Assembly: GCA_016699405.1 (NCBI GenBank)
Contig: CP064972.1
Span: forward strand, 2,883,501-2,947,500
Direction of reading: 5' to 3'
DNA from: Holophagales bacterium
Lineage (GTDB): Bacteria > Acidobacteriota > Thermoanaerobaculia > Multivoradales > JAGPDF01
DNA: 64,000 nt
How positions within the stretch are numbered: the stretch's first letter is position 1; the number at the start of each line of letters is the position of its first letter. Under the pieces are notes generated by a model. The model was not told where the DNA came from. It was given only the letters and a program-made list of their open reading frames with translations, and made no database searches. This document shows positions 41,542 to 50,698 of the stretch, piece after piece. The translations under genes and the position numbers were made by a program.

Positions 41542-43386
41542 TCAGCTTCCGGTCAGGTGTCCGCGCTCGGAGTCCCCCATCTCGACCTTGCCCGCCGGGA
41601 AGTACTCCTTCCATCGGCGCGAGACCGATGCCGCTGTCTGCGGGTCGCACGAGAGCTCCTTGGGGTACCAGGGCTTCATTCGCGCATCGATGACGATCGG
41701 CGGGGTGTAGGCGAGGTGATGCCGGGCGACGGAGGTCGCCGCCGCGTGCAGGTCGGCGGCGGGCTCGAATCGGGTGAAGGTCGTCCAAAGGAAGTTCATC
41801 GGCGAGGCGACGGCGCGCCGCGGCTCGTCGGAGACGACGACGAGCGGCCAGCCGGCGAAGGCCGGGTGGGCGGCGACGCGCGCGGCGGCGTCGCGATCCT
41901 CGGCGAACGGTCGCGTGCCGACCACGAGACAGCCCGGGCAGAAGACGCGCACGTCGGTGACGTCGGCCGGCGGCGTGGCGACCAGCGCGAGCTCGCGGGG
42001 GAGCTCGCGCACCGGTTCGCCGAGGCCGAGCCAGATCCCTTTCGAGCCCTCGTTGACGCGCGGGCCAGCGTAGTCGAGCGTGTCCATCGACGTGTTGGCG
42101 AAGACGTAGAGGTCGCACTCCGGTCGCGTGCGCTCAAGCAGGTGGACGAGCGTGGCGCGAAAGTCTTTGAGGTCGACCGCACGGTCGACCACCAGCAGGA
42201 ACTTGGTGAGCGCCAGCTGCCCTTCGCCGAGGATGCGGAAGGCCGAGGCGAGCGCCTCGCGCCCGTAGCGCTCCTTGACGACGGCGGCGGCGAGCGAGTG
42301 GTAGCCCGTCTCGCCATACGACCAGAGCGACTCGACCGCCGGCATGACCAGCGGGAAGAGCGGCGAGAGCAGCTCCTGCAGGAGGTCGCCGATGAAGAAG
42401 TCCTCCTGGCGCGGCTTGCCGACCACGGTGGCGGGGAAGATCGCATCGCGTCGCCGGCAGAGGTGCTCGACCTCGAACACCGGGTAGTCGTGGGCGAGCG
42501 AGTAGTAGCCGTAGTGGTCACCGAACGGCCCCTCGCTGCGCCGCACCCGCGCTGGCGCCCTGCCGACCAGCGCGATCTCGGCATCGGCCACCAGCGCGTG
42601 CGCTCCGGGGCCGTCGCAGAGCGGCAGGCGCCGGCCGGCGAGCAGCGAGGCGAGCAGCAACTCCGGCACGTTCTCCGGCAGGGGGGCGATGGCGGCGAGG
42701 ATCAGCGCCGGCGGTCCGCCGAGCGAGAGCGTCACCGGCAACGCTTCGTCGCGCGCCTCGGCGGCCGCGTAGTGGAATCCTCCGCCCTTGCCGATCTGGC
42801 AGTGCAGGCCGGTCGTCCGGGCGTCGAAGACCTGGGCGCGGTACATGCCGAGGTTGCTGCGGCCGATGGGCGAACCGGCGTGGCGCGGATCGGGGTGCTC
42901 GGTGTAGACGAGCGGCAGCGTGATGAACGGGCCGCCGTCTTCGGGCCAGGTGGTGAGCACCGGCAGGCGATCGAGCCGGACGTCGTCGGTGACGATGTCG
43001 GTGACTGGTCCCGCCGTTCGCCGTCGGAAGCCGATCCGCATCGCCTGGGAGAGGACGTCGCGCGCCTCCCAGAGCTTGGCGGGCGTCGGTGGCAGGATCG
43101 TCTGCGCCACCTCGACCAGCCGGCGGACGAGCTCCAGCGGCCGGCGGCCGAACGCCAGCTCGGCGCGGCGCGCGGTGCCGAACAGGTTGGTGACCAGGGG
43201 GATCTCGGCGCCGCGCACGTTGCGGAAGAGCAGCGCCGGTCCGCCGGCGGCGATGACGCGGCGGTGGATCTCGGCCGCCTCCCATCGCGCGTCGACCGGA
43301 GCGTCGATCTCGACGAGATCCTCGTCGCGACGAAGCTGCGCGAGGAAGGCGCGGAGGTCGGGGAAGAGGGTCTCTTCGTGACTCAC
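41542..43386 (-). CDS. UbiD family (de)carboxylase
   Basis: GTG start, 614 aa, the long form of the family. UbiD-type enzymes use prenylated FMN to decarboxylate (or carboxylate) aromatic or unsaturated acids. Typical segments are PDLRAFLAQLRRDEDLVEID at the N-terminus, GGPALLFRNVRGAEIPLVTN, GRSNLGMYRAQVFDARTTGL, RRSEGPFGDHYGYYSLAHDY, and QEDFFIGDLLQELLSPLFPL. The GPFGDHYGYY segment carries the conserved active-site region. The prenyltransferase UbiX that makes the cofactor is not in this window, and no ubiquinone or menaquinone genes are adjacent. The substrate is therefore open: quinone precursor or aromatic acid. Confidence 0.9.
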   Translation of the reverse strand: MSHEETLFPDLRAFLAQLRRDEDLVEIDAPVDARWEAAEIHRRVIAAGGPALLFRNVRGAEIPLVTNLFGTARRAELAFGRRPLELVRRLVEVAQTILPPTPAKLWEARDVLSQAMRIGFRRRTAGPVTDIVTDDVRLDRLPVLTTWPEDGGPFITLPLVYTEHPDPRHAGSPIGRSNLGMYRAQVFDARTTGLHCQIGKGGGFHYAAAEARDEALPVTLSLGGPPALILAAIAPLPENVPELLLASLLAGRRLPLCDGPGAHALVADAEIALVGRAPARVRRSEGPFGDHYGYYSLAHDYPVFEVEHLCRRRDAIFPATVVGKPRQEDFFIGDLLQELLSPLFPLVMPAVESLWSYGETGYHSLAAAVVKERYGREALASAFRILGEGQLALTKFLLVVDRAVDLKDFRATLVHLLERTRPECDLYVFANTSMDTLDYAGPRVNEGSKGIWLGLGEPVRELPRELALVATPPADVTDVRVFCPGCLVVGTRPFAEDRDAAARVAAHPAFAGWPLVVVSDEPRRAVASPMNFLWTTFTRFEPAADLHAAATSVARHHLAYTPPIVIDARMKPWYPKELSCDPQTAASVSRRWKEYFPAGKVEMGDSERGHLTGS

Positions 43387-43395
43387 GGCGCGAGC

Positions 43396-44313
43396 CTACC
43401 GCGCCGGCAGGAACGCCGAGAGGGCGCTGGCGATCGGACGCGCCAGACGCAGCGCCTTGCGCGGTCCGATCCGCGTCGGCGCGAACGGCCGCCAGGGGGT
43501 GCCGAGCAGATCGCGACGCACCTCGAGACAGAGAACGCGCTGCGGATACCGGCGCGAGAAGAGGAGACCCTGCGTCGCCGGGTGAAGGGTGTAGGTGGCG
43601 TTGCGCCCACTCTCGATCCAGACCGCCTCGAGCGCGGTGGCGACGGCTTCGGGGAGGCCGGGTGGCGCCAACTCCTCGCCCTCGGGGGTGGCGGTGATCA
43701 GGTCGACCTCGGGTCGCAGTGGCCAGGCACGGAAGACCGCCGGCACGTAGGCGCGACGCAGGCTCGCCGCGATGTCGGCATCGATCTCCGCGTCGACCGA
43801 GCGCGGCGCGTAGGTGTGGAGGGCGAGCGCCATTCCCCCCGTCCCGCAGATCGCCGCATAGGCGCGCTCCACCGCCGCGACGTAGGTGGCGTGGAGCTCG
43901 CCGAGGAGGGCGCGATCGGCCGCGTCGGTGACGTAGCTCGGGATCCCGGCGCTCATCCCCGGCGGCGTGCCCGGGGCGAGGCTGCGATTCGTGTCGACGA
44001 AGGTCCGTGGCAGGAGGCAGCGCACGACGAGCGTCGATCGCCCTGCGGCGGCGAGCTCCCGGGCGATCGCCGCCCCCAGCTCGGGCGCTCCGACGTCGGT
44101 ATTGACGTGGAAGAAAGCGGCGAGATCGTCCGGAAGCGCCCCGCGCAGCTGCGCTCGCAACGGGTCGAACTGTTCCCTCTCGGTGGCGCCGTGGGGGATC
44201 TCGATCAGCAGCGACGGCGGCTCCGCCGTGGGCGAGCCGAAGAGCTCGCAGGCGGCGACGTCTTCGAGGTCGTGGAAGGCGGCATGGGGGCTGGCGTCGT
44301 GGGGCAAGTGCAT
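43396..44313 (-). CDS. N-formylglutamate amidohydrolase family protein
   Basis: The protein is 305 aa from ATG 44313. PF05013-type features are SLLIEIPHGATEREQFDPLR (metal-binding His-Gly), FFHVNTDVGAPELGAAIARE, VRCLLPRTFVDTNRSLAPGT (Asp-Thr-Asn-Arg signature) and GMALALHTYAPRSVDAEID. The family hydrolyses N-formyl-glutamate in histidine breakdown, but many members sit outside hut loci and act on other N-acyl amino acids. No hut genes are near. It is 9 bases upstream of the UbiD-like gene, so the two share an operon. Upstream codons to 44523 belong to the divergent promoter region and are not coding. Confidence 0.82.
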   Translation of the reverse strand: MHLPHDASPHAAFHDLEDVAACELFGSPTAEPPSLLIEIPHGATEREQFDPLRAQLRGALPDDLAAFFHVNTDVGAPELGAAIARELAAAGRSTLVVRCLLPRTFVDTNRSLAPGTPPGMSAGIPSYVTDAADRALLGELHATYVAAVERAYAAICGTGGMALALHTYAPRSVDAEIDADIAASLRRAYVPAVFRAWPLRPEVDLITATPEGEELAPPGLPEAVATALEAVWIESGRNATYTLHPATQGLLFSRRYPQRVLCLEVRRDLLGTPWRPFAPTRIGPRKALRLARPIASALSAFLPAR

Positions 44314-44450
44314 CGCCCCGGAGGATAGCGGATCCGGGTCCGCGCAGGACGGCGCTGGTTCCGCGGGCCGCAGGGACGGAAGAACGAGGGCGCCTGTCCC
44401 CTCGGGCCGGAAACAGCGGGTGTGGAGGGTAGAGCAACTTGGAGACTCCC

Positions 44451-45890
44451 ATGCCGCGACCCTCTCGAATCGCTCTCGCTGTCCCGATCCCGTCGTGCGG
44501 CGGGTGGGCCGCGCGGGCGCCACGGCGATGCCTGCTGGCGTTGATCACCCTCCTCGCCGGCGTCGCGGTCCCGCTCCTCGCCCAGGAGGGGGAGCTCGAC
44601 ACGACCTTCCAGTCGGCCGGCCTCTATCACCACCACCCGGACAACGTGTCCGATCCGGTGCGCGTGCTCGCCGCACCGGACGGAGCCCTGGTCTTCGTGG
44701 CGCACGCCTTCTTCCCGGGAGACGTCGGGGGCAACGACTTCTGGAAGCGGATCGCCGACCACGCGGCCGGCGCCGATTGTTTCGTCACCGGCACCGACAT
44801 CCCCTCCTTCTTCGTCGCCGATGCGCGGTTCGATCGTCTCGGCCGCCTGCTGCTCGTCGGCTCGGATCCCGACAACGACCGCATCGTGGTGTTCCGCTAC
44901 TCGTATCCGACCTGCGACCGCGACGACAGCTTCGGCACCAACGGCGTCGCCGTCTTCTCCTCCTCCTCGTGGTCCGAGGAGCGCGGCGTCGCGATTCTCG
45001 AGCGGCGTTACGGCACGCTCTTTCCGAGCTACGCCTACTTCGTGTTGGCGGAGAACGGCGGCACCCTGACCGCGCCCCGCGGCGCCGTCCTGTTGAAGCT
45101 CGACGAGGTGGGGGACCTGTGGAGCGGTTGGGGCAACGGCCTCGGATGGATCAACCACTCCTTCCTGCCCGACGTCACGCGGCCGATCGGGCTCGAGCTC
45201 GACGGCGCCGCCCGCCTGGTGATCGGCCTCGAAGCGCTGCGCAGCGGATCGAGCGGACACGACTTCGCGGCCGCGCGGGTGATCGCCACCGACGGCGCGC
45301 TCGACCCGGCCTTTTCGAGCGACGGCTACGTGCGAATCCCCATCGACGCCGACGGGGCCAACTCCGACGACCTGCCGCTGGGTCTGGCCACCGGCACCGA
45401 TTCGCGGGTCGCGCTGGTCGGGAAGGCGCCGGACGGGAGCGGGATCCCGCGCCCGACGCTCGTCGTGCTCACCTCCGCCGGCGCGCTCGACAGCTCCTTT
45501 GCCGGCGACGGCAAGCGGCAGTTGCCGGGCCAGGGGCAAGCGTGGGGCGCCCGGCTCTTGGCGGACGGCAAGATGGTCGTCGTGGGGCAGGGGGTCGATC
45601 TCCTGTTCCGCGACGAGAGTCGCATCCGCCGTCTGCTCGCCTCCGGGGCCGACGATCCCGACTTCGGGGTGAGCGGCAGCGCGGTCTTCGATCCGCTCGA
45701 CTTCGGCAATGGGGACGATGGCGCCCGCAGCGTCGTGGTGGTCGGCGGCAAGGTTGTCGTCGCGGGATGGGGCGAGGAGACGCCAGGGCACCGCAACGCC
45801 TACCTGATGCGCTTCACCAGCAGCACGCCGGCGTCGCTGCTGCCGTTCGTCGACGGGTTCGAGTCGGGGGATCTCGGCGCGTGGGATTGA
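44451..45890 (+). CDS. exported delta-60-repeat (DUF5122) beta-propeller protein
   Basis: ATG 44451 has GGAG 6 bases upstream; the TTG at 44439 overlaps that site and is rejected. The protein is 479 aa. It has a signal peptide (CLLALITLLAGVAVPLLAQ) after a long basic N-region. Repeats of about 55-60 residues carry the delta-60 pattern 'G xLD xxF xxxG': GELDTTFQSAGLYH, YPTCDRDDSFGTNGVAVF, DGALDPAFSSDGYVRI, AGALDSSFAGDGKRQL, GADDPDFGVSGSAVF. It ends FVDGFESGDLGAWD, matching the end of the protein at 21135-23960. Extracellular or surface-attached, function unknown. Its stop is 13 bases from the stop of the convergent kinase gene. Confidence 0.8.
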   Translation: MPRPSRIALAVPIPSCGGWAARAPRRCLLALITLLAGVAVPLLAQEGELDTTFQSAGLYHHHPDNVSDPVRVLAAPDGALVFVAHAFFPGDVGGNDFWKRIADHAAGADCFVTGTDIPSFFVADARFDRLGRLLLVGSDPDNDRIVVFRYSYPTCDRDDSFGTNGVAVFSSSSWSEERGVAILERRYGTLFPSYAYFVLAENGGTLTAPRGAVLLKLDEVGDLWSGWGNGLGWINHSFLPDVTRPIGLELDGAARLVIGLEALRSGSSGHDFAAARVIATDGALDPAFSSDGYVRIPIDADGANSDDLPLGLATGTDSRVALVGKAPDGSGIPRPTLVVLTSAGALDSSFAGDGKRQLPGQGQAWGARLLADGKMVVVGQGVDLLFRDESRIRRLLASGADDPDFGVSGSAVFDPLDFGNGDDGARSVVVVGGKVVVAGWGEETPGHRNAYLMRFTSSTPASLLPFVDGFESGDLGAWD

Positions 45891-45903
45891 AGGCGCCGAC
45901 GGC

Positions 45904-48714
45904 TCAGCGGCCGCCGACCCCCGCGGGCGCGGGCGTCGCCAGCCGCGTGGCGGCGGCGGTGACGTCGGCGAGACGCCAGTGCTGCGGGTCCTTGGCGCGC
46001 AGGATCGCCAGGGCGGTGGTCGCCGACTGCGCCGCCTCGGTGCGCGCTTCGACGTCTCCGGTCGCCTCCAGGTCGAGAGCGAGCTCGTAGAGCAGGAGTG
46101 CCGTCGCCGGCGCCTGCTCGCCGAGCGCCTTGCGCGCCAGCGCCAGCGCTCGCCGTCGCAACTCGACGGCGCGCGCCACGTGCCCCACGCTGCGTTCGAG
46201 ATTGGCGAGCGCGCCCCAGGCGCGCATCAGGTACCAGCCCTCCGGGCCGCTCGCCGCCTCGATCTTCCGTGCGGCTTCTTCCAAGGCGCGTCGCGCCTCG
46301 TCACGACGCCCCTGGGCCGCGAGCGTGTCGCCGAGACCGACCTGGGCGATCCAGGGGAACGGGTGTCCCGGTCCGAGGGCGCCGAGGAATCGGCGCATCG
46401 CCTCGCGGTAGTCGCGCTCGGCCTCGACGAGATGGCCGCGCTGGAGGGCCGCGCTCGCCAGTTCGTGGATCGACTTGGCCACCTCGAAGTGTTGTGGGTC
46501 GATGGCGCGAAAGATGCGGATGGCCTCTCGCGCGTGCGGCTCGCCTTCGACCGGGCGATGCCGGTTGATCAGAAAGCGGGCGAGATTCGAGTGCGACTGC
46601 CCGGTCTCCGGGTGGTCTGCCCCGAGGACGCGCAGCCGCGTGGCGAGCGATTCGCGGTAGAGGCGCTCGGCCTGCTCCTGCCGTCCGGTCTCCTCGCAAA
46701 GCGAGGCGAGCGAGAGCTTGCCGTTGGCCACCGCGGGATGATCGGCGCCGAGGCGGCGGGCCAGGACCTCCTGCGCGCGCGACTCGAGCGCGAAGGCTTC
46801 GTCGAGTCGGTTGAGGTCGCCGAGGACGATGCCGCGATTCATCAACTGCTCGGCGGTCTCCGGGTCGTCCTCGCCGAGGGCGCTGACGAAGATCGGGTAG
46901 ACCTCGGCCAGCAGATCGGCCGCCTCCTGGACGCTCCCCTGCAGGTAGCGGGTGTAGGAGAGCTCGCTGCGGGCGCGCGCTGCGGCGAGGGCGTGCTCGG
47001 TGCCGGCGGCGTCGAGAGCGGTGACGGCCTGTCGCAGGGTCGCAGCGGACTCGTCGAGCTGCCCCCGATCGCGCAGCACGGCGCCGAGCACCGCGAGGCT
47101 TGCTCCGTCGTCGTGACCTCCACGGAGGGCGAGGGCCTTGCGGGCCTGTTTCTCCGCCTCCTCGAGCAGCCCGAGATTGGCCTGGCTGCGCGCCACGGCG
47201 TCGAGCAGGTCGGCTTGCAGCGCCGGCTCGCTGGCGAGCTCATCCTCGATCTTCGCGGCGCCGCGGGCGAGCAGATCGCCGGCGCTGACCGTGGCGCCGC
47301 CGCCCTGTCGCGGGTCGGCCTTCTCGAAGAGGCCGACGAGGAACTCCTGCACCCGCTCGGCGCGGCGCGCCTCCCGCGAGGCGTGCTCGGCGGCGAGGCG
47401 CGAGCGCTCGGCCTCGAGCGTGGCGCGGTGCGCCTCGCGGATCGCGACAGCGGAGGCGACGAGAAGTCCGATCGCGGCGACGGCGACAGCCGCGACCGCC
47501 ACGCGATGCCGCTGGACGAAACGACCGGCGCGGTAGAGCAGCGAATCGGGGCGCGCGCTCACCGGCAGGCCGGACAGATGGCGTCGCAGGTCCTCGGCGA
47601 AAGCCGCGACCGACGCATAGCGGCGCGACGGCTCGCGCCGCAGGGCGGTCGCGAGGATCGCGTCGAGGTCGCCGCGCAGCGCGCGTGCGAGCCGTCGCGG
47701 CTCCGGCAGCCCGAGGGCGGGCTCCCCGGCGGAGGCTGCGGCGAGCACGGCGGTCGAGGGGCGCGGGAGGGTTTCGTTGGCGGCGGAGGTGGCGAGCTCG
47801 GCGAGTCGGCGCCCCTGCCGCCGGTAGGGCAGCCGGCCGGTGAACAGCTCATGGGCAAGCACGCCGAGCGCGTAGACGTCGGTCGCCGTGGAGATGGGCT
47901 CGCCGAGGATCTGCTCCGGTGCGGCGTAGGCCGGGGTGAGCAGGCGCAGCTCGGTGCGCGTCGCGTCCATCTCGGGGTCGTCGTCGGCGAGGAGCTTGGC
48001 GATCCCGAAGTCGAGGAGGCGGACGCGCCCCTCGGCGGTGACGAGGATGTTCGACGGCTTGAGGTCGCGGTGGACCACCAGCTGTCGATGCGCCGCGGCG
48101 ACCGCTTCGAGGGCTTCGAGGAAAAGGGTGATCCGCTGCCGCAGGTCGAGCTCGCGGGCGTTGCACCACTCGGTGATCGTCCCCCCGTCGACGCGCTCGA
48201 GCACCAGATAGGGGCGGCCGTCGGGGGCGAGGCCGCCGTCGAGAATGCGGGCGATCGCCGGGTGGTCGAGCCGGGCGAGGATCCGTCGCTCGCGCGCGAA
48301 GCGGGCCACGACCTCGGCAGAGTCCATGCCGCGCTTGAGCAGCTTGACCGCGACCCGTAGCTCGAACTCGCGGTCGATCCTCTCGGCGGCCCAGACCTCC
48401 GCCATGCCGCCGCGACCGAGAGGCTCGGTCAGACGCCAGGCGCCGATCGCCACGCCGGCGAGCGGCGAGAACGGGGAGGTCGGCTCCTCGCCCGCCACGA
48501 CGCGGGCGGCTTCGGCGGCGATGGCGTGATCGAGGGGCGTTCCGTCGGCGTCGGCTTCGAGCGCCAGGAGCTCGACGAGCTCTGCGGCGAGCGACGGATC
48601 GGTCGCGGCGATCTCGGCGAGGCGTGCCTCGCGTTCCGCCGCCGGGAGGTCGAGCAACGCCTCGAACTGCCGGCGGACGGCCGGCCAGCGGGCGAGGCGA
48701 CTCTCCTCGCTCAC
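45904..48714 (-). CDS. Ser/Thr protein kinase with membrane anchor and TPR repeats
   Basis: The protein is 936 aa from GTG 48714, set by the GTGA overlap with the sigma-factor gene. An N-terminal 90-residue helical leader precedes the kinase domain (about 95-365): GRGGMAEVWAAE, the ATP-binding Lys in VAVKLLKRG, HRDLKPSNIL, DFGIAKLL, YAAPEQILGEP. A single membrane helix follows (VAVAAVAVAAIGLLVASAVA, about 405-425), then a coiled coil and about nine TPR-like repeats to the end (LADLLDAVARSQANLGLLEE, ALGEDDPETAEQLMNRGIVL, LGADHPAVANGKLSLASLCE). The TPR half should be outside the cytoplasm. This kinase architecture, coupled to an ECF sigma factor, is typical of acidobacteria and planctomycetes. 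Confidence 0.92.
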   Translation of the reverse strand: MSEESRLARWPAVRRQFEALLDLPAAEREARLAEIAATDPSLAAELVELLALEADADGTPLDHAIAAEAARVVAGEEPTSPFSPLAGVAIGAWRLTEPLGRGGMAEVWAAERIDREFELRVAVKLLKRGMDSAEVVARFARERRILARLDHPAIARILDGGLAPDGRPYLVLERVDGGTITEWCNARELDLRQRITLFLEALEAVAAAHRQLVVHRDLKPSNILVTAEGRVRLLDFGIAKLLADDDPEMDATRTELRLLTPAYAAPEQILGEPISTATDVYALGVLAHELFTGRLPYRRQGRRLAELATSAANETLPRPSTAVLAAASAGEPALGLPEPRRLARALRGDLDAILATALRREPSRRYASVAAFAEDLRRHLSGLPVSARPDSLLYRAGRFVQRHRVAVAAVAVAAIGLLVASAVAIREAHRATLEAERSRLAAEHASREARRAERVQEFLVGLFEKADPRQGGGATVSAGDLLARGAAKIEDELASEPALQADLLDAVARSQANLGLLEEAEKQARKALALRGGHDDGASLAVLGAVLRDRGQLDESAATLRQAVTALDAAGTEHALAAARARSELSYTRYLQGSVQEAADLLAEVYPIFVSALGEDDPETAEQLMNRGIVLGDLNRLDEAFALESRAQEVLARRLGADHPAVANGKLSLASLCEETGRQEQAERLYRESLATRLRVLGADHPETGQSHSNLARFLINRHRPVEGEPHAREAIRIFRAIDPQHFEVAKSIHELASAALQRGHLVEAERDYREAMRRFLGALGPGHPFPWIAQVGLGDTLAAQGRRDEARRALEEAARKIEAASGPEGWYLMRAWGALANLERSVGHVARAVELRRRALALARKALGEQAPATALLLYELALDLEATGDVEARTEAAQSATTALAILRAKDPQHWRLADVTAAATRLATPAPAGVGGR

Positions 48715-49325
48715 CGCGGGGCGCTCCCTCCGGCGAGCTCGCGGAAGAGGAAGGCGCGGGCCGACTGCCAGTGGCGCTTGATCGTCCGGTCGGAGACGCC
48801 GCGCAGCTCGGCGATCTCGGCGATCTCGCGTCCGGCGAAGAAGCGCCACTCGACGAGCCGTGCGAGGTCAGGGTCGACCTGTTCGAGCTTCTCGAGGGCG
48901 TGCTCCAGGGCCAGGAGATCGGTCGCCGGTTCCGGAATCGCCGGATCGAGCCCTTCGAGCGTGACGTGCAGTGCTCCGCCGCCGCGCTTCTCTCGCCCGC
49001 GTCCGCGGGCCTGGTCGACGAGGATCCGGCGCATCACCTGGGCCACGAGCGCGAAGAAGTGATAGCGGTCGCGCACCGACCACGCAGCGCCGCGAGCGAG
49101 CTTCAGATAGGCCTCGTGGACGAGCTCGGTGGTCTCGAGGGTCTGGGACGGCGGCCGCCGTCGCAAGTAGCCGCTGGCGATCCGCCGCAGCTCGCCGTAG
49201 ACGATCGAGTAGAGGCGGTCGGCCGCCTGCGGCTCGCCGCTCTCGACGGCGCGCAGCAGCGCGGTCACGTCGGAGAGCGCGGCGCCGCTGCGCTCTCCGG
49301 TGGGGGGGGGCTCGGAGGTGGTCAC
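48711..49325 (-). CDS. ECF-family RNA polymerase sigma factor
   Basis: GTG start at 49325 gives 204 aa. It belongs to the ECF group often encoded next to Ser/Thr kinases: sigma-2 AADRLYSIVYGELRRIASGY and ETTELVHEAYLKLARG, then FFALVAQVMRRILVDQARGR, and sigma-4 LEKLEQVDPDLARLVEWRFF and IAEIAELRGVSDRTIKRHWQ. No anti-sigma factor is adjacent. The kinase that overlaps its stop codon probably controls it, either by phosphorylation or through the TPR domain. The long open frame upstream to 49685 is antisense to the membrane-protein gene and is not coding. Confidence 0.9.
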   Translation of the reverse strand: MTTSEPPPTGERSGAALSDVTALLRAVESGEPQAADRLYSIVYGELRRIASGYLRRRPPSQTLETTELVHEAYLKLARGAAWSVRDRYHFFALVAQVMRRILVDQARGRGREKRGGGALHVTLEGLDPAIPEPATDLLALEHALEKLEQVDPDLARLVEWRFFAGREIAEIAELRGVSDRTIKRHWQSARAFLFRELAGGSAPR

Positions 49326-49467
49326 GGTCGACTGGCAGGGGACGCTATCACCGGACCGGGAGGGCGCGAATGGAACGGCACGGGGGCGAATGACGGTCCA
49401 AGGGACGGTCCGGGTGGTGGATCGGCTGGCATAGGATCGGCCGCGCTTCCCGAGGGGGTGGCGTCGC

Positions 49468-50451
49468 ATGTCCGGAACAAAAGACCAGGAGTCGAGGCGC
49501 GGGCCGTCCGCGGGGCGACGGCTCGACCTGCCGCCGCTTGGCGTGCCGGCGCCACCGGCGACGGCGAAGCCGTGGATGGGGCTGCTCTTCATGGCGGTCG
49601 CTGTCGGCGTCTGGTACCTCTTCTTCGTCGTCTCGCCGACCCATCCTGCCGAGCCGTTCCCCGGGGCGCGGAAGTGGGGTGCCACGGCGTTCGCCGCGGT
49701 CTTCTTCCTCTTCGGCCTCCGCTTCGCGATGGAGGGTCTGCGCGCACCCGATCGATGGACACTGCGTCGCTTCCACGGCGGCGTCGAGCCGTGGGGTGAA
49801 GGCTACCGTTGGCGGCCGACGATGCGCGCTCTCCCGCCGTGGAAGGCGGAGCAGCGTGGCTGGGGCAAAGGCTGCGTCGGCCTCCTGGCGCTCGCCGCGT
49901 TCGCCGTGGTGATGAACCTCGTCTGGTTCGACCGCCAGTCCCTGAGCGGCGATGTCTGGCTCGCCTATCTTCTGATTCCCCTGTTCACCCTGTTCATCGT
50001 CTTTATCCTCGGCGCTGGGCTCTGGGAGATCGTCCGACAGGTGTCCTTCGGCACGCCGCAGGTGCGCTTCGACAGCTATCCGGTGCGTCCCGGCGGGACC
50101 TTGCGGGCGACGATCGAGCATCGCGGGCGCTTCGGCCGGGCTCGGAGTGTGCGACTCACCCTCGCCTGTCTCGAGCAAGGGCCGCCCCGACGAGAGACCG
50201 GATTTGCTCGCGTCGAGGCGGTCGCCGTCGTCGAGGCCGTCGTCGATCCCGTCGACCTTGCCGCCGATCGACGTCGCTTCTCCCTGGCCATCGACCTTCC
50301 GGTCGATGCGCCGTCGACGCGCCTCGTCCAGGGCGACGGGGCGCGGCGCTACTGGATCCTCGAGGTCGCGGCCTTCCAGAACAAGGTACGCTCGACCGAA
50401 AGCTACTCGTTCCTCGTGCCGGTCTACGGCGACCCTGTCGTCGCGCGCTAG
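49468..50451 (+). CDS. four-helix membrane protein with arrestin-like C-terminal domain, unknown function
   Basis: The protein is 327 aa and I do not recognise the family securely. A Pro-rich cytoplasmic leader is followed by four hydrophobic helices: GLLFMAVAVGVWYLFFVV, GATAFAAVFFLFGLRFAMEG, GCVGLLALAAFAVVMNLVWF and WLAYLLIPLFTLFIVFILGA. A beta-sandwich-like C-terminus begins RFDSYPVRPGGTLRATIEHR and resembles DUF3592-neighbour or arrestin-fold modules. Divergent from the sigma-factor gene, with 142 bases between. The 247 bases after it (50452-50698) contain short GC hairpins but no gene that I can support. Confidence 0.7.
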   Translation: MSGTKDQESRRGPSAGRRLDLPPLGVPAPPATAKPWMGLLFMAVAVGVWYLFFVVSPTHPAEPFPGARKWGATAFAAVFFLFGLRFAMEGLRAPDRWTLRRFHGGVEPWGEGYRWRPTMRALPPWKAEQRGWGKGCVGLLALAAFAVVMNLVWFDRQSLSGDVWLAYLLIPLFTLFIVFILGAGLWEIVRQVSFGTPQVRFDSYPVRPGGTLRATIEHRGRFGRARSVRLTLACLEQGPPRRETGFARVEAVAVVEAVVDPVDLAADRRRFSLAIDLPVDAPSTRLVQGDGARRYWILEVAAFQNKVRSTESYSFLVPVYGDPVVAR

Positions 50452-50698
50452 TCTCCGAATTCCCTTGTGCGGCCGCCGGCCTGCTCGCCCGCTGTGATTC
50501 GACCGCAGGAAGGGACCAGGGGGTGGCGCACGGATGTGAGCCGCGGCCTGCCGTGCCGTCCTTCCGCCCGGGTCTCTCGCTCTCGCTCGGGACGACAGGG
50601 CGGATGGGTGTCGCAGGATCTTGCGCTGTCGCTTGTGCGCTCTCGTCCTCCCGACCGCAGGGAGGGATCTGGATGGCGGGGCCGGACCATGAGGGGCG

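Noticed and set aside
46000..48360. 793-codon plus-strand frame opposite the kinase-TPR gene
   Set aside because: It mirrors the codon structure of a clearly identified kinase and TPR protein; no domain or ribosome site was found.
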